From contig NZ_LZSQ01000061.1 in assembly GCF_001665535.1 (NCBI RefSeq), forward strand, positions 1-58,565: a stretch of 58,565 bases of DNA, written 5' to 3'. Both the position numbers and the translations under genes were made by a program. This DNA comes from Mycobacterium sp. 852002-51961_SCH5331710. GTDB taxonomy: Bacteria; Actinomycetota; Actinomycetes; Mycobacteriales; Mycobacteriaceae. Positions 10,021-19,851 of the stretch are shown here, piece after piece. The notes beneath the pieces are model-generated. The model was not told the DNA's origin. It worked only from the letters and a program-made list of their open reading frames with translations, and did not search any database. Positions within the stretch are counted from its first letter, which is position 1. Every line of letters begins with the position of its first letter.

Positions 10021-10049
10021 ACTTGCGTAAAATGAGAACGCCAATACCG
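10021..10049. repeat. Regulatory direct repeat, copy 2
   Basis: Second copy of the ACTTGC...GAGAAC-GCC-AATACCG element. It lies 60 bp from the start of the divergent SDR. The stretch between the copies (9941-10020) shows no gene. Confidence 0.55.
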
Positions 10050-10108
10050 AATGCGTCCGGGGTCCGCTAGCATCGTGGGGCGACTCGGGTCGCAGCCAAA
10101 GGAGGTCC

Positions 10109-10960
10109 ATGTCCACCTTCACTGACCGCACGCTTGTCGTCTCCGGCGGCAGTCGCGGCATCGGTCTCGCGATCGCTCTCGCCGCGGCCAGGCGCGGCGC
10201 CAATGTCGTGCTGCTGGCCAAAACGGCCGAACCGCATCCGAAGCTGCCCGGCACCGTGCACACCGCGGTCGCAGAGGTGGAGGCCGCGGGCGGCAAGGGC
10301 GTGGCAGTGGTCGGCGACGTCCGCAAAGAAGAGGACGTGCAGCGCGCGGTCGACGCGGCCGTCGAGCATTTCGGCGGCGTCGACGTGGTGATCAACAACG
10401 CCAGCGCCATCGCCACCGACCCCACCGAACAACTCGCGGCCAAGAAGTTCGACCTGATGATGGACATCAACGTGCGCGGCACGTTCCTGCTCACCAAGGC
10501 CGCGCTGCCGTACCTACGGAAGTCCGCGGCGCCCACGGGCGGAACCGAGTCCGCGGGGGCACACGTGATCACGCTGGCGCCGCCACTGAACATGAACCCG
10601 CACTGGTTGGGCGCCCACCCCTCCTACACGCTGTCCAAGTACGGGATGACGCTGCTCTCGCTCGGCTGGGCCGCCGAATACGCCGAGACCGGCATCGGCT
10701 TCAGCTGCTTGTGGCCCGAGACCTACATCGCGACCTCGGCGGTCGCCAACGCCCCCGGTTTCAAGGAGATGCTGGAGCGCTCCCGCGACCCGCAGATCAT
10801 GGGTGACGCCGCCGCGCTGATCCTGTCGCGTCCCTCCGCCGACGTGAACGGCAAGTGCTTCATCGACTCCGAACTGCTCGCCGAGTCCGGCGTGACGGAC
10901 CTGTCGCGCTACGGCGGTGGGGACGACCCCATCCTTGATATCTTCGTCGACAAGTCATGA
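10109..10960 (+). CDS. SDR oxidoreductase, HSDL2-like
   Basis: 283 residues. The cofactor motif SGGSRGIG near residue 12 is followed by an insertion (LAKTAEPHPKLPG) typical of the HSDL2 group, then NNASAI and the YTLSKYGMT active-site segment. The catalytic serine position reads TLAPPLNM, so the usual serine is not obvious. Members are thought to act on lipid or acyl-CoA alcohols. Its stop overlaps the ATG of the next acyl-CoA synthetase by 4 nt. A GGAGG ribosome-binding site precedes the start. Confidence 0.82.
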   Translation: MSTFTDRTLVVSGGSRGIGLAIALAAARRGANVVLLAKTAEPHPKLPGTVHTAVAEVEAAGGKGVAVVGDVRKEEDVQRAVDAAVEHFGGVDVVINNASAIATDPTEQLAAKKFDLMMDINVRGTFLLTKAALPYLRKSAAPTGGTESAGAHVITLAPPLNMNPHWLGAHPSYTLSKYGMTLLSLGWAAEYAETGIGFSCLWPETYIATSAVANAPGFKEMLERSRDPQIMGDAAALILSRPSADVNGKCFIDSELLAESGVTDLSRYGGGDDPILDIFVDKS

Positions 10961-12444
10961 GCATCTCACTGCTGCTCGAGATGGCCTCGAGCAATCCGGA
11001 CCGCACCGCCGTGGTGTCGGGTGAATTGCGGCTGACCACAGCCGAGTTGAGTGAGCTGGCCGACGGCGGGGCTGGTGTCATCGCCGCCTCGGGCGCATCT
11101 CACGTCGCATACGTCGGCATGGGCGGCGCGTTGCTGCCGCTGCTGTTGTTCGCGTCGGCGCGGGCCGGGGTGCCGGTGACGCCCCTGAACTACCGGCTCA
11201 GCGCCGACGGACTCCGCGAGCTCATCGACCGCCTCCCCCAGCCTCTCGTCGTCGCCGACACCGAATATCGCGAGATGGTCGCGGGTGCGGGCAAGCAGGT
11301 CATGGGCTCCGACGAGTTCCTTGACGCCGCGCGCACCGCCGAGCCCGCCGCGGAGTTCCCCGACCCGGAGGACGTCGGGGTCGTGCTGTTCACCTCTGGC
11401 ACGACGTCGCGCCCGAAAGCCGTTGAGCTGACCCACAACAATCTCACCAGCTACATCACCGGCACGGTCGAGTTCGATTCCGCCGAACCCGGTGACGCGG
11501 CGCTGATCTGCGTCCCGCCGTATCACATCGCGGGCGTCAGTGCGGCGCTGTCGAATCTCTACGCCGGCCGGAAGATGGTGTACCTGCCGCAGTTCGACGC
11601 CGGCGAATGGATCCGGTTGGTGCGCGACGAGGGCGTGACGTCGGCGACGGTCGTGCCGACGATGTTGGACCGGATCGTCACCGCGCTGGAGGCCGAGAAT
11701 GCATCGCTGCCGACGCTGCGCAGCCTGGCTTACGGCGGTTCGAAGGTGCCACTCCCGTTGGTGCGCAAGGCGCTTTCGCTGTTGCCGGAGGTCGGATTCG
11801 TCAACGCCTACGGCCTGACCGAGACCAGCTCGACCATCGCCGTGCTCGGCCCCGACGACCACCGTGAGGCGCTCGCCTCCTCCGACGAGGCGGTCCTACG
11901 CAGATTGGGCTCGGTCGGCCAGCCCGTGCCCGGGATCGACGTTCAGATCCGCGATGCCGACGGCACGGTGCTCGGCCCCGGCGAAACCGGAGAGCTGTTC
12001 GTCCGCGGCGATCAGGTGTCCGGCCGCTATTCGGAGATCGGCTCGGTGCTCGACGCCGACGGGTGGTTCCCCACCAAGGACATCGCGATGCTCGACGAGG
12101 ACGGCTATCTGTTCATCGGCGGGCGCTCCGACGACACGATCATCCGCGGCGGCGAGAACATCGCACCGGCCGAGATCGAGGACGTCCTCGTCGAACATCC
12201 GGCGGTGCGCGATTGCGCCGTCGTGGGCCCGGAGGACCCGCAGTGGGGTCAGATCATCGTTGCGGTGGTCGTCCCCGACGGCCCGGCCACCCCGGACCCG
12301 GACGAACTGCGCGAGCACGTGCGACGCCAGCTGCGCGGGTCACGGACTCCCGACCGTGTCGTGTTCCGCGACGAGTTACCGACGAACGCGACCGGCAAGG
12401 TGTTGCGTCGAGAACTGATCGCCGAGTTGACAGCTACCAAATAG
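10957..12444 (+). CDS. Acyl-CoA synthetase (AMP-forming, FadD-like)
   Basis: 495 residues of the ANL superfamily: LFTSGTTSRPKAVELTH P-loop, YGLTETSS, hinge RSDDTIIRGGENIAPAEIE, and LPTNATGKVLRREL with the catalytic lysine. The motif normally reading Y/F-x-TGD is WFPTKDIAML, a Gly-to-Lys change beside the ATP-ribose-binding Asp. It activates a free acid to its CoA ester. Translationally coupled to the preceding SDR and followed after 13 nt by a 100-residue protein. Confidence 0.87.
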   Translation: MSISLLLEMASSNPDRTAVVSGELRLTTAELSELADGGAGVIAASGASHVAYVGMGGALLPLLLFASARAGVPVTPLNYRLSADGLRELIDRLPQPLVVADTEYREMVAGAGKQVMGSDEFLDAARTAEPAAEFPDPEDVGVVLFTSGTTSRPKAVELTHNNLTSYITGTVEFDSAEPGDAALICVPPYHIAGVSAALSNLYAGRKMVYLPQFDAGEWIRLVRDEGVTSATVVPTMLDRIVTALEAENASLPTLRSLAYGGSKVPLPLVRKALSLLPEVGFVNAYGLTETSSTIAVLGPDDHREALASSDEAVLRRLGSVGQPVPGIDVQIRDADGTVLGPGETGELFVRGDQVSGRYSEIGSVLDADGWFPTKDIAMLDEDGYLFIGGRSDDTIIRGGENIAPAEIEDVLVEHPAVRDCAVVGPEDPQWGQIIVAVVVPDGPATPDPDELREHVRRQLRGSRTPDRVVFRDELPTNATGKVLRRELIAELTATK

Positions 12445-12457
12445 CAAGGAGCCCAGC

Positions 12458-12760
12458 ATGATCAAGAACGGCACGCGGCTGCAGAGTCAGGTGTGCGACA
12501 CCCAGGTCATCGTCGTGCGCAGCGCGGATAGCCTCGACGATCTGCGCGCGGGAGGCGTTCCGATGGTGCCGCTGGACGCCGAGAAGTCTGCCGACGCCCA
12601 GATCGACCCGGAGTTCTCCGGCGGCAACGCGATGGGCAAGCGCTACGTCGACGACAACGGCGCCGAAGTCCTGGTGACGAAGGCCGGCGCCGGCACGCTG
12701 AGCGTGGGCACCACGCCGCTGTCTCTCAAGGAAGCCAAACCGCTGCCGGCCAGCGACTGA
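12458..12760 (+). CDS. Small protein of unknown function downstream of fadD
   Basis: 100 residues with no membrane segment or signal peptide. The N-terminal half (RLQSQVCDTQVIVVRSAD, then LRAGGVPMVPL) looks like a folded beta-rich core, and a second block, EVLVTKAGAGTLSVG, follows. One cysteine. AAGGAG lies upstream of the ATG, so it is expressed in the SDR-synthetase operon. I have an impression of similar small proteins beside mycobacterial acyl-CoA synthetase genes, but I know no function and assign none. Confidence 0.65.
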   Translation: MIKNGTRLQSQVCDTQVIVVRSADSLDDLRAGGVPMVPLDAEKSADAQIDPEFSGGNAMGKRYVDDNGAEVLVTKAGAGTLSVGTTPLSLKEAKPLPASD

Positions 12761-12772
12761 TATTTTCCACGG

Positions 12773-14239
12773 GTGAGCCCACGCCGCCTGCTCACCCGGT
12801 ATGTGGCTGGCCTCGCGTCGGCCTACCTCCTGACGGCCGTCGAGGTCATCGCGATCGTCGGACTCCTCGCCGGGCGTAGCGTCGTCACGCTCGAGAACGT
12901 GCTCACCACGGCGGCATTGCTTGCGGTTGGCACCGCGACCGTCGGCCTCAGCGCCGCGTACATTCTGCTGCAGCCACTGCGTCACCTGCGCGCCGGGCGC
13001 GAACCCACCGCCGCCGAACGGCGCTCGACGCTGATGATGATGCGCCGCCAGTCCGCGGCCACGCTGGCACCGTGGATCCTGACGGCCGCGGTCCTGGTAC
13101 CGCTGAACCTCGACGCCGGATCCGAGGCGCTGGCCGTGATCGGGTCGGCCATGCTCTTCGGGGCGATCGCCACGGTGTGCACCGGCTTTCTGTTCACCCT
13201 GCGGACGCTGCGGCCCGTATTGGCAAGCGTGGCACCGGATTCCACCACACCGCGGTTGACGGCGCCGGGAGTTCGGGCGCGGCTGCTGCTGATGTGGACC
13301 GTGTGTACGGCGCTACCGGGCGTGGCCATCGCCGCACTGTTGGTCATGCGCAACAACGGTTGGCTGATCGCGGAGAGCGCCGCGATCGAGTTGGCGCTGA
13401 TCGTGCTCGCCCTCGTCGCGGTCGTGCTCGGCCTGCGTTCGCTGATCCTGACCTCGATGTCGATCTCCGATCCCGTCGGCGAAGTCGTGCAGGCGATGGC
13501 CGAAGTGGAACGCGGTCACATCGACCGATCCGTCGAGGTATACGAATGGTCCGAAATCGGCCGTCTGCAACGCGGTTTCAACAGCATGGTGGCGGGGCTG
13601 CGGGAGCGGGACCGGCTGCGCGACCTGTTCGGTCGCCACGTCGGCGAGGACGTGGTCCGGCGGGCGGTCGACGAGAACGAATCACTGTCGGGCGACGAGC
13701 GAGACGTCGCGGTGCTGTTCATCGACCTGGTCGGGTCGACCAGGTTGGCGGCCATCCACAAGCCGGGCGAGGTCGCCGACCTCCTGAACGACTTCTTCCG
13801 CATCGTCGTCGCGGCCGTCGACCGGCGGCACGGCCTGATCAACAAGTTCCAAGGCGACGCGGCGTTGGCGGTGTTCGGCGCTCCGTTGCGCGTCGACGAT
13901 CCGGCGTCGGCGGCGCTGGAGACTGCGCGGGTCCTCGTCACCGATCTGCAGCGCCTGCACCTCGACTTCGGCATCGGGGTGTCGGCCGGGCCGGTGTTCG
14001 CGGGCAACATCGGTGCGGAGAACCGGTACGAGTACACCGTCGTCGGTGACGCGGTCAACGAGGCGGCGCGGTTGGCCGACCGCGCCAAGGAGTTCAGCGG
14101 ACGCGTGCTGGGCTCCGGTGCCGTACTCGAACGCGCCGGCGAGGCGGAGCGACGGTGCTGGGGGGCGCAGGGCTCGGAGACCTTACGCGGTCGATCCGCA
14201 CCCACGCAGCTGTGGGCACCGAGCAGAGACGCTGGTTAG
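12773..14239 (+). CDS. Membrane adenylyl cyclase, class III, with HAMP domain
   Basis: 488 residues from GTG 12773. About six hydrophobic segments fill residues 10-230, then a HAMP linker ([19 protein letters not shown]) and a C-terminal class III cyclase domain. LFIDLVGST and GDAALAVFG give the two metal-binding aspartates, NKFQGD the adenine-specifying lysine, and [12 protein letters not shown] the transition-state segment. This is the architecture of the M. tuberculosis Rv1318c-Rv1320c/Rv3645 cyclases, which make cAMP in response to an unknown membrane signal. It is followed 29 nt later by a transporter. Confidence 0.88.
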   Translation: MSPRRLLTRYVAGLASAYLLTAVEVIAIVGLLAGRSVVTLENVLTTAALLAVGTATVGLSAAYILLQPLRHLRAGREPTAAERRSTLMMMRRQSAATLAPWILTAAVLVPLNLDAGSEALAVIGSAMLFGAIATVCTGFLFTLRTLRPVLASVAPDSTTPRLTAPGVRARLLLMWTVCTALPGVAIAALLVMRNNGWLIAESAAIELALIVLALVAVVLGLRSLILTSMSISDPVGEVVQAMAEVERGHIDRSVEVYEWSEIGRLQRGFNSMVAGLRERDRLRDLFGRHVGEDVVRRAVDENESLSGDERDVAVLFIDLVGSTRLAAIHKPGEVADLLNDFFRIVVAAVDRRHGLINKFQGDAALAVFGAPLRVDDPASAALETARVLVTDLQRLHLDFGIGVSAGPVFAGNIGAENRYEYTVVGDAVNEAARLADRAKEFSGRVLGSGAVLERAGEAERRCWGAQGSETLRGRSAPTQLWAPSRDAG

Positions 14240-14268
14240 AGACGCGGACCGTCGGGGAATACAGCGGC

Positions 14269-15567
14269 ATGGTTGTGCGCACCGCGGACTCCGACGCCCT
14301 TCGCAAGGCTGTAGCCGGCGCATCGATCGGCAATGCCGTGGAGTGGTTCGACTTCGCCATCTACGGGCTCCTGGCCACCTACATCGCGGAGAAGTTCTTC
14401 CCGCCCGGCGACGAGACTGCTGCCCTGCTCAACACTTTCGCCGTCTTCGCCGCCGCCTTCTTCATGCGGCCGTTGGGCGGCTTCTTCTTCGGGCCGCTGG
14501 GTGACCGGATCGGCCGTCAACGCGTGCTCGCGCTGGTGATCCTGCTGATGTCGGCGTCGACACTGGCCATCGGTCTGGTCCCGAGCTACGAATCGATCGG
14601 TGTGGCAGCGCCGCTGCTGTTGCTGTTTCTGCGGTGTCTGCAGGGTTTCTCGGCCGGAGGCGAGTACGGCAGCGGCGCATGCTTCCTCGCCGAATACGCC
14701 ACCGACAAGCATCGCGGTTTCATCGTCTCGTTCCTGGTGTGGTCGGTTGTCGTCGGTTTCCTGTTGGGGGCGTTGACCGTCACCGGGCTCGAGGCCGTCC
14801 TGTCCGAACCGTCGATGGACTCCTTCGGGTGGCGAATCCCCTTCCTGATCGCCGGTGTGCTCGGGGTCGTCGGGCTCTACATCCGGTTGCAACTTCGCGA
14901 CACACCGGAGTTCGAGGACCTGCGCGAGAAAGGGGAGGTCGCGACGTCACCGCTGCGCGAGGCGCTGCGCACTTCGTGGCGGCCCATCCTGCAGATCGCC
15001 GGTCTGGTCGTGATCCACAACGTCGGGTTTTACATCGTATTCACGTATCTACCAACATATTTCACCGAGACTCTCGACTTCACCAAGGTCGACGCCTTCG
15101 TCTCGATCGCGGTCGCCAGCGTGGTGGCGATGGTCCTGATCCCACCGCTGGGCGCGCTGTCCGACCGGATCGGACGTAAGCCGCTGCTGTTCTCCGGCGC
15201 GATCGGCTTCGCGGTCTTCGCCTATCCCCTGTTCCTGCTGTTGAATTCGGGTTCGCTTGTCGCCGCGGTCACGGCCCACGCCGCCCTGGCCGCCCTCGAG
15301 TCGGTGTTCGTGTCGTCGTCGTTGGCCGCCGGCGCCGAGCTGTTCGCCACCAGGGTGCGTTCCAGTGGCTACTCCATCGGGTACAACGTGTCCGTCGCCG
15401 TATTCGGCGGCACTGCGCCGTATGTCGCGACGTGGCTCGTCGACCGCACCGACAACCAGATCGCACCGGCCTACTACGTGATCGCCGCGGCCGCCGTCAG
15501 CATCGCGACTCTGCTGACCATGCGGGAGACCGCGCGTCGGCCGTTGCGCTCCACCGTGCACACATAG
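14269..15567 (+). CDS. MFS transporter, metabolite:H+ symporter (MHS/ProP-like)
   Basis: 432 residues, 12 predicted membrane segments. [16 protein letters not shown] in helix 1, [21 protein letters not shown] in the helix 2-3 loop and [21 protein letters not shown] in helix 4-5 are signatures of the MHS family (ProP, KgtP, shikimate permease), which imports small organic acids or osmolytes with protons. The start at ATG 14269 is chosen because the family begins just before VEWFDF; the open frame extends to 14155 inside the cyclase. A second MHS gene follows. Confidence 0.85.
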   Translation: MVVRTADSDALRKAVAGASIGNAVEWFDFAIYGLLATYIAEKFFPPGDETAALLNTFAVFAAAFFMRPLGGFFFGPLGDRIGRQRVLALVILLMSASTLAIGLVPSYESIGVAAPLLLLFLRCLQGFSAGGEYGSGACFLAEYATDKHRGFIVSFLVWSVVVGFLLGALTVTGLEAVLSEPSMDSFGWRIPFLIAGVLGVVGLYIRLQLRDTPEFEDLREKGEVATSPLREALRTSWRPILQIAGLVVIHNVGFYIVFTYLPTYFTETLDFTKVDAFVSIAVASVVAMVLIPPLGALSDRIGRKPLLFSGAIGFAVFAYPLFLLLNSGSLVAAVTAHAALAALESVFVSSSLAAGAELFATRVRSSGYSIGYNVSVAVFGGTAPYVATWLVDRTDNQIAPAYYVIAAAAVSIATLLTMRETARRPLRSTVHT

Positions 15568-15626
15568 CGCACACCTCAGCGCCGCAACCGGCTGCACTGA
15601 ATACGCGTATGCCACACAATCGGTGA

Positions 15627-16961
15627 ATGCCGACGGTGTCTTCGCGGGTCTCCCCCATGCGTGTGGGGCTGGCCAGCTTCATCGGAACAACGGTTGAGTT
15701 CTACGACTTCCTCATCTACGGCACGGCCGCTGCGCTGGTGTTCCCGAAGTTGTTCTTTCCCGCCGTGTCTCCGGCGACAGGACTGCTGTTGTCGTTCGCC
15801 ACCTTTGGCGTCGGGTTCGTCGCGCGGCCGCTCGGCGGTGTCGTGTTCGGCCACTTCGGTGATCGCGTCGGGCGCAAGAAGATGCTCGTCTACTCACTGC
15901 TGGTGATGGGCACCGCGACGGTACTCATGGGCGTGCTGCCGACCTACGCTCAGATCGGACTCGCGGCGCCGCTCCTGTTGACGGCGTTACGGCTGGCGCA
16001 GGGTTTCGCCGTCGGAGGCGAGTGGGGCGGCGCGACACTGATGGCCGTCGAACATGCCTCCGACCGTCGCAAAGGTCTCTACGGGGCGTTCCCGCAGATG
16101 GGCGCTCCGGCAGGGACAGCATGCGCGACGCTGGCATTCTGGGCGGTTTCGCGGCTGCCCGACGACCAGTTCCTCGCGTGGGGATGGCGCATCCCGTTCC
16201 TGGCCAGTGCGGTGCTGATCGCCATCGGACTGGTGATCCGGCTGTCGGTTGCGGAGAGTCCGGATTTCGCGGCGTTGCGGCGACGCGATCAGGTGGTGCG
16301 CATGCCGATCGCGGACGCGTTTCGCAGGCACTGGAAACAGATCCTGCTGGTGGCGGGGGCGTATCTATCTCAGGGCGTCTTCGCCTACATCTGCGTGGCC
16401 TACCTGGTGTCGTACGGGACCACCGTCATCGGGATCGACAGGACCCAAGCACTTTTCGGGGTTGCCGTGGCGGCAGTGATCGCGGTCGCCACCTATCCGA
16501 TGTTCGGCGCGCTGTCCGACCGCCTGGGCCGCAAGCCGGTCTTCCTCGCGGGTGTGATCCTGATGGGTCTGTCGATCGGCCCGGCGTTCGCGTTGATCAA
16601 CACGGGCAGCGCGCTGCTGTTCGGGGCCGCGCTGTTGCTGGTGTTCGGTTTGGCGATGGCTCCGGCCGCCGGGGTCACCGGTTCGTTGTTCAGCCTGGCG
16701 TTCGATCCCGACGTCCGCTACAGCGGCGTGTCGATCGGCTATACGTTGTCGCAAGTGGTGGGTTCGGCGTTCGCGCCGACGATCGCCGCCGCGTTGTATG
16801 CGGCGACGAAGACGAGCGGGTCCATCGTCGCCTATCTCACCGTCGTGTCGGTGATCTCCGCGCTCTCGGCCTGCTTTCTACCGGGCGCGTGGACGCGCTC
16901 GCCTGCGGATCAGCCGGGTGAACTCGACCGCCGAGCGGCGGACCGACTCCAATTCGAGTGA
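15627..16961 (+). CDS. MFS transporter, metabolite:H+ symporter (MHS family)
   Basis: 444 residues with the same MHS signatures as the preceding gene (GTTVEFYDFLIYG, RPLGGVVFGHFGDRVGRKKML, LRLAQGFAVGGEWGGA). This branch resembles shikimate/alpha-ketoglutarate permeases. The two neighbours are diverged paralogues, not a recent duplicate. Its last 84 nt overlap the convergent ERG2-like gene in antisense, which is unusually long. The substrate cannot be predicted. Confidence 0.84.
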   Translation: MPTVSSRVSPMRVGLASFIGTTVEFYDFLIYGTAAALVFPKLFFPAVSPATGLLLSFATFGVGFVARPLGGVVFGHFGDRVGRKKMLVYSLLVMGTATVLMGVLPTYAQIGLAAPLLLTALRLAQGFAVGGEWGGATLMAVEHASDRRKGLYGAFPQMGAPAGTACATLAFWAVSRLPDDQFLAWGWRIPFLASAVLIAIGLVIRLSVAESPDFAALRRRDQVVRMPIADAFRRHWKQILLVAGAYLSQGVFAYICVAYLVSYGTTVIGIDRTQALFGVAVAAVIAVATYPMFGALSDRLGRKPVFLAGVILMGLSIGPAFALINTGSALLFGAALLLVFGLAMAPAAGVTGSLFSLAFDPDVRYSGVSIGYTLSQVVGSAFAPTIAAALYAATKTSGSIVAYLTVVSVISALSACFLPGAWTRSPADQPGELDRRAADRLQFE

Positions 16962-17453
16962 GACGAAGAGGGTGTCGACCATCGCGAACGGCAGAGTCGT
17001 GGCCACCGCACCGCGGCCGTACTCGATGTGCCAGGATCCGGGATGGATGGTCAAGCCCCTCGCCCGTCCTTCCTCCAGGCACGTCCGCTCACCGGGCAGC
17101 AGCGTCGCCGCCGTGTTGTCGTCGGATTCGAGGTCGTAGGAATCGATCCGGCCGGCCATCAGGAACTTGTGGATCTGCACCCGCTTGTAGCGACCCGAAA
17201 AGCCTTGTGTGCCGGTCGGCGAGCCGAAGATGACGATGTACTCACGCGGGCTGAAGTACACGAACCGGACCTTGCCGAGGATTCCGCCTGCCCTGCTGGC
17301 GACCCACCGTCCCGGTGCGTCGTCGATGAGGTCGGGGTACGCGTCGGCGAGCAATCGGATCGCGCGCGCGGTGAGCTCGCCGTCGTCGACGGGCAGTCCG
17401 ACCACCTGCCGCGCGACGTCGTGGAGCACGTCGGGATCGATTCGGTACCGCAT
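16878..17453 (-). CDS. ERG2 / sigma-1 receptor-like protein
   Basis: 191 residues. The C-terminal half closely resembles eukaryotic ERG2 (sterol C8-isomerase) and the sigma-1 receptor: GSPTGTQGFSGRY (residues 77-89), LLPGERTCLEEG, and SWHIEYGRGAVATTLPFAM with DTLF (residues 140-163). E144 corresponds to the sigma-1 ligand-binding glutamate (E172); the position of its partner aspartate appears to be His95 here. No N-terminal membrane helix is seen, unlike the eukaryotic proteins. It is the last gene of the P450 operon; its ATG overlaps the P450 stop by one base. Role in isomerising or binding a polycyclic or isoprenoid lipid is inference. Confidence 0.8.
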   Translation of the reverse strand: MRYRIDPDVLHDVARQVVGLPVDDGELTARAIRLLADAYPDLIDDAPGRWVASRAGGILGKVRFVYFSPREYIVIFGSPTGTQGFSGRYKRVQIHKFLMAGRIDSYDLESDDNTAATLLPGERTCLEEGRARGLTIHPGSWHIEYGRGAVATTLPFAMVDTLFVSLELESVRRSAVEFTRLIRRRARPRAR

Positions 17454-18679
17454 CAATCGAACTCCAGCGGCAGGCTGGTCGGCCCGCTCATACCGAGCAG
17501 CGGCTTCCACGGGGCCGGTCCGGCCAGACGCGGGTTCGGCATACGGTGCGCGATGATGATCAGCGCCTCGCAGAGCTCACGGCGTGCGAGGTTCGCGCCC
17601 AGGCAGTAGTGCGCACCGCCCCCGAAGGTGAGGATGGGTGGTGGATCGCTTCGGGTGATGTCGGAGCGGGTCGGGTCGTCGTAGACGGCCGGATCGCGGT
17701 TGGCGGCATAGGTGTTGACGATGATGAACGTTCCGGCGGGGAAGGTGTAGTCGCCGATCGCGACGTCGTCTGCGACGGTTCGGACCGTGCTGCACATCGA
17801 CGGTGAGTGGCGCATGGTTTCTTCGACGGCGCGCATCGCGAGGCTGGGATCGTCACGCAGCAGCGCCCACTGATCGGGGTGCTCACACAGCACCTGCATG
17901 GATGCCGCGAGTTGGCTTCGGGTGGTGTCGGTTCCGGCGATGAGCACGCTGAAGGCCAGCATGCGTAGTTCACTCGCATCGAGCCGGTCACCGTCGTCTT
18001 CGGCCCGGATGAGCTCGGAGAGCAGGTCATCGGTGAGGTCGCGGCGGCGATGGGCGATCATGTCGTCGATGTAGCGGTCGAATTCGTCCCACGCCCTGAG
18101 AACGGTCGGTTCTTCCGCGGCGAGATCGCAGTCGAAGCTGACGATCTTGAAGATATCTTCGGCCCACCGTGAAAACCGTTGCCAGTCCTGCCTTGGCGCT
18201 CCCAGCAGCGCGCAGATCACGGGGATGGGGTACGGCCTGGCGATGTCGTCGACGAATTCGCAGCGCCCGTCGTGGACGACGCGGTCGATGAGCTCGTTGA
18301 CGACCGTGTGGATGGTGGGATCCATGCGTGCCGTCGCCCGTGGTGTGAAGGCCTTCGACACCAGCCCCCGCAACCGGCGGTGTTCTTCTCCGTCCATGTT
18401 GAGGATGCTGTGGGTGACCCTGTCCCACAACTCGCCTGAGGTGATGCCGTGCGCCGACAGGTGGATGCCCTTGGGGATGCCGAATCGGGGATCGCGCAGG
18501 ATGGTCCTGGCCAGCTCGTAAGACAGCACCTCGGGCCCGATCGGGCCGAGCGCGACCGGCGCTTGGCGCAGCGCCGCCTGGAACTGCGGATAGATCTCCT
18601 GCGGCGTCGCCGTGATGTCATAGGTCAGCGTCGGCAGCTCGGCGTCGAAGATGCTGGGCTTCGCGGTCCCGACGCTCAT
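17453..18679 (-). CDS. Cytochrome P450
   Basis: 408 residues of a bacterial class I P450. I-helix IAGTDTT (residues 247-253), K-helix ETMR (287-290) and heme loop FGGGAHYCLGANLAR with ligand C359 are complete. It is soluble and needs a ferredoxin and reductase, neither of which is adjacent. The ATG at 18679 overlaps the stop of the upstream P450 by 4 nt, and the product begins MSVGTAKPSIF; the longer frame to 18799 lies inside that gene. CYP family not assignable by eye. Confidence 0.92.
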   Translation of the reverse strand: MSVGTAKPSIFDAELPTLTYDITATPQEIYPQFQAALRQAPVALGPIGPEVLSYELARTILRDPRFGIPKGIHLSAHGITSGELWDRVTHSILNMDGEEHRRLRGLVSKAFTPRATARMDPTIHTVVNELIDRVVHDGRCEFVDDIARPYPIPVICALLGAPRQDWQRFSRWAEDIFKIVSFDCDLAAEEPTVLRAWDEFDRYIDDMIAHRRRDLTDDLLSELIRAEDDGDRLDASELRMLAFSVLIAGTDTTRSQLAASMQVLCEHPDQWALLRDDPSLAMRAVEETMRHSPSMCSTVRTVADDVAIGDYTFPAGTFIIVNTYAANRDPAVYDDPTRSDITRSDPPPILTFGGGAHYCLGANLARRELCEALIIIAHRMPNPRLAGPAPWKPLLGMSGPTSLPLEFD

Positions 18680-19851
18680 CGTGTGCTCTCCGCCCGGATT
18701 CTCAGCGGAAGCTCGCGCAGCGAGCACGTCGCCGACGGCCATGTGATCTCCGGGACGAAGCCGGGAGCGAGTTCGAACTCCGGTATGCGCGCGAGCCATT
18801 CGGTCACGACGAGCCGCAGCTCCATCCGGGCCAGATGGGCGCCCAAGCAGCGGTGCGGACCGCCGCCGAAGCCCCAGTGCTTGTGCAACTTACCGTCCAT
18901 CACCAGGTCGTCTCCGGAGTGCGGATCGCTTCCGTCGCGGTTGATCGCGCCGACACAGAGCCGGACTTGTGACCCCTCGGGCAACGTGACGCCCGCGACC
19001 GTCACCTCTCGTGTGGTCACGCGCCCCAATACCGGCGCCGCCGGTTCCAACCGGATCACCTCCTCGACGAACGCGCCGACATGGTCGGGTTCCTCCCGGA
19101 GTCGCCGGCGCAGGTCCGGACGACGGACCAGTTCCAGCATGGCGGCACCGATCGAGGCCGTGACGGTGTCGAGGCCCGCGAGGACGAACACGAGCGACAT
19201 GCCCGTCGCTTCGGCGTCGGTGAGCGCATCCTCGCCGTGGAGGACGTCGGACAGTATGCCCGCCTGCGGTGACTCCCGCTGCGTCCGTATGGCTTCGGTG
19301 AGGTAGCCGAAAAGCTCGACTGCGGGGGTCAGGTCGACGCTTGTCGGGTCGGTGGCGAGGCTTACCGCGATGATCGCGTCCTTCCACGCGATCAAGCGCT
19401 CACGGTCTTCGAGCGGAAGACCGAACAGGGTCAGAAACACCTGTGACGGATACGGGATCGCGAGGTCTCCCATGACCTCGCAGTCGGGGCGGTCGGCGAT
19501 CTCGTCGATGATGTCGATCACCTGTGCCTGCAGTGACGGCAGAAGCGCGCTGAGCGTCTGCGGGCTGAAGTAGGGATGCAGCAGGCGGCGGTACCGGGTG
19601 TGCCCGGGTGGGTCGAATCCGAGCGGCACGAGCGGAACCGGGCTGATCATGTCGTCGTAGTCGGTCCTCGACGAGAACGTTTCCGGATCCCTCAGTGCGG
19701 CAAGCACATCGTCGCGACGGGTGAAGTAGAACCAACCCTCGCCGTAGAGCACCGGGCCCAGGTCGCGCAGTTTCGCCCAGCCCGCACCGCGGTCCCGCGC
19801 CATGGGCAGATCTTCGTAGCGGACCTGCGTCAGCCCCAGCGCCTCGGTCAT
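18676..19851 (-). CDS. Cytochrome P450
   Basis: 391 residues. I-helix LAGLDTV (224-230), K-helix EVIR (264-267), heme loop FGGGPHRCLGAHLAR with C335. The segment PLGFDPPGHTRYRRLLHPYFSP is the usual C-helix heme-propionate region. Overlaps by 4 nt both the VOC gene upstream and the next P450 downstream, so the two P450s are probably made in fixed proportion. Similarity to its neighbour is only at family level, so they likely catalyse different steps. Confidence 0.92.
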   Translation of the reverse strand: MTEALGLTQVRYEDLPMARDRGAGWAKLRDLGPVLYGEGWFYFTRRDDVLAALRDPETFSSRTDYDDMISPVPLVPLGFDPPGHTRYRRLLHPYFSPQTLSALLPSLQAQVIDIIDEIADRPDCEVMGDLAIPYPSQVFLTLFGLPLEDRERLIAWKDAIIAVSLATDPTSVDLTPAVELFGYLTEAIRTQRESPQAGILSDVLHGEDALTDAEATGMSLVFVLAGLDTVTASIGAAMLELVRRPDLRRRLREEPDHVGAFVEEVIRLEPAAPVLGRVTTREVTVAGVTLPEGSQVRLCVGAINRDGSDPHSGDDLVMDGKLHKHWGFGGGPHRCLGAHLARMELRLVVTEWLARIPEFELAPGFVPEITWPSATCSLRELPLRIRAESTR

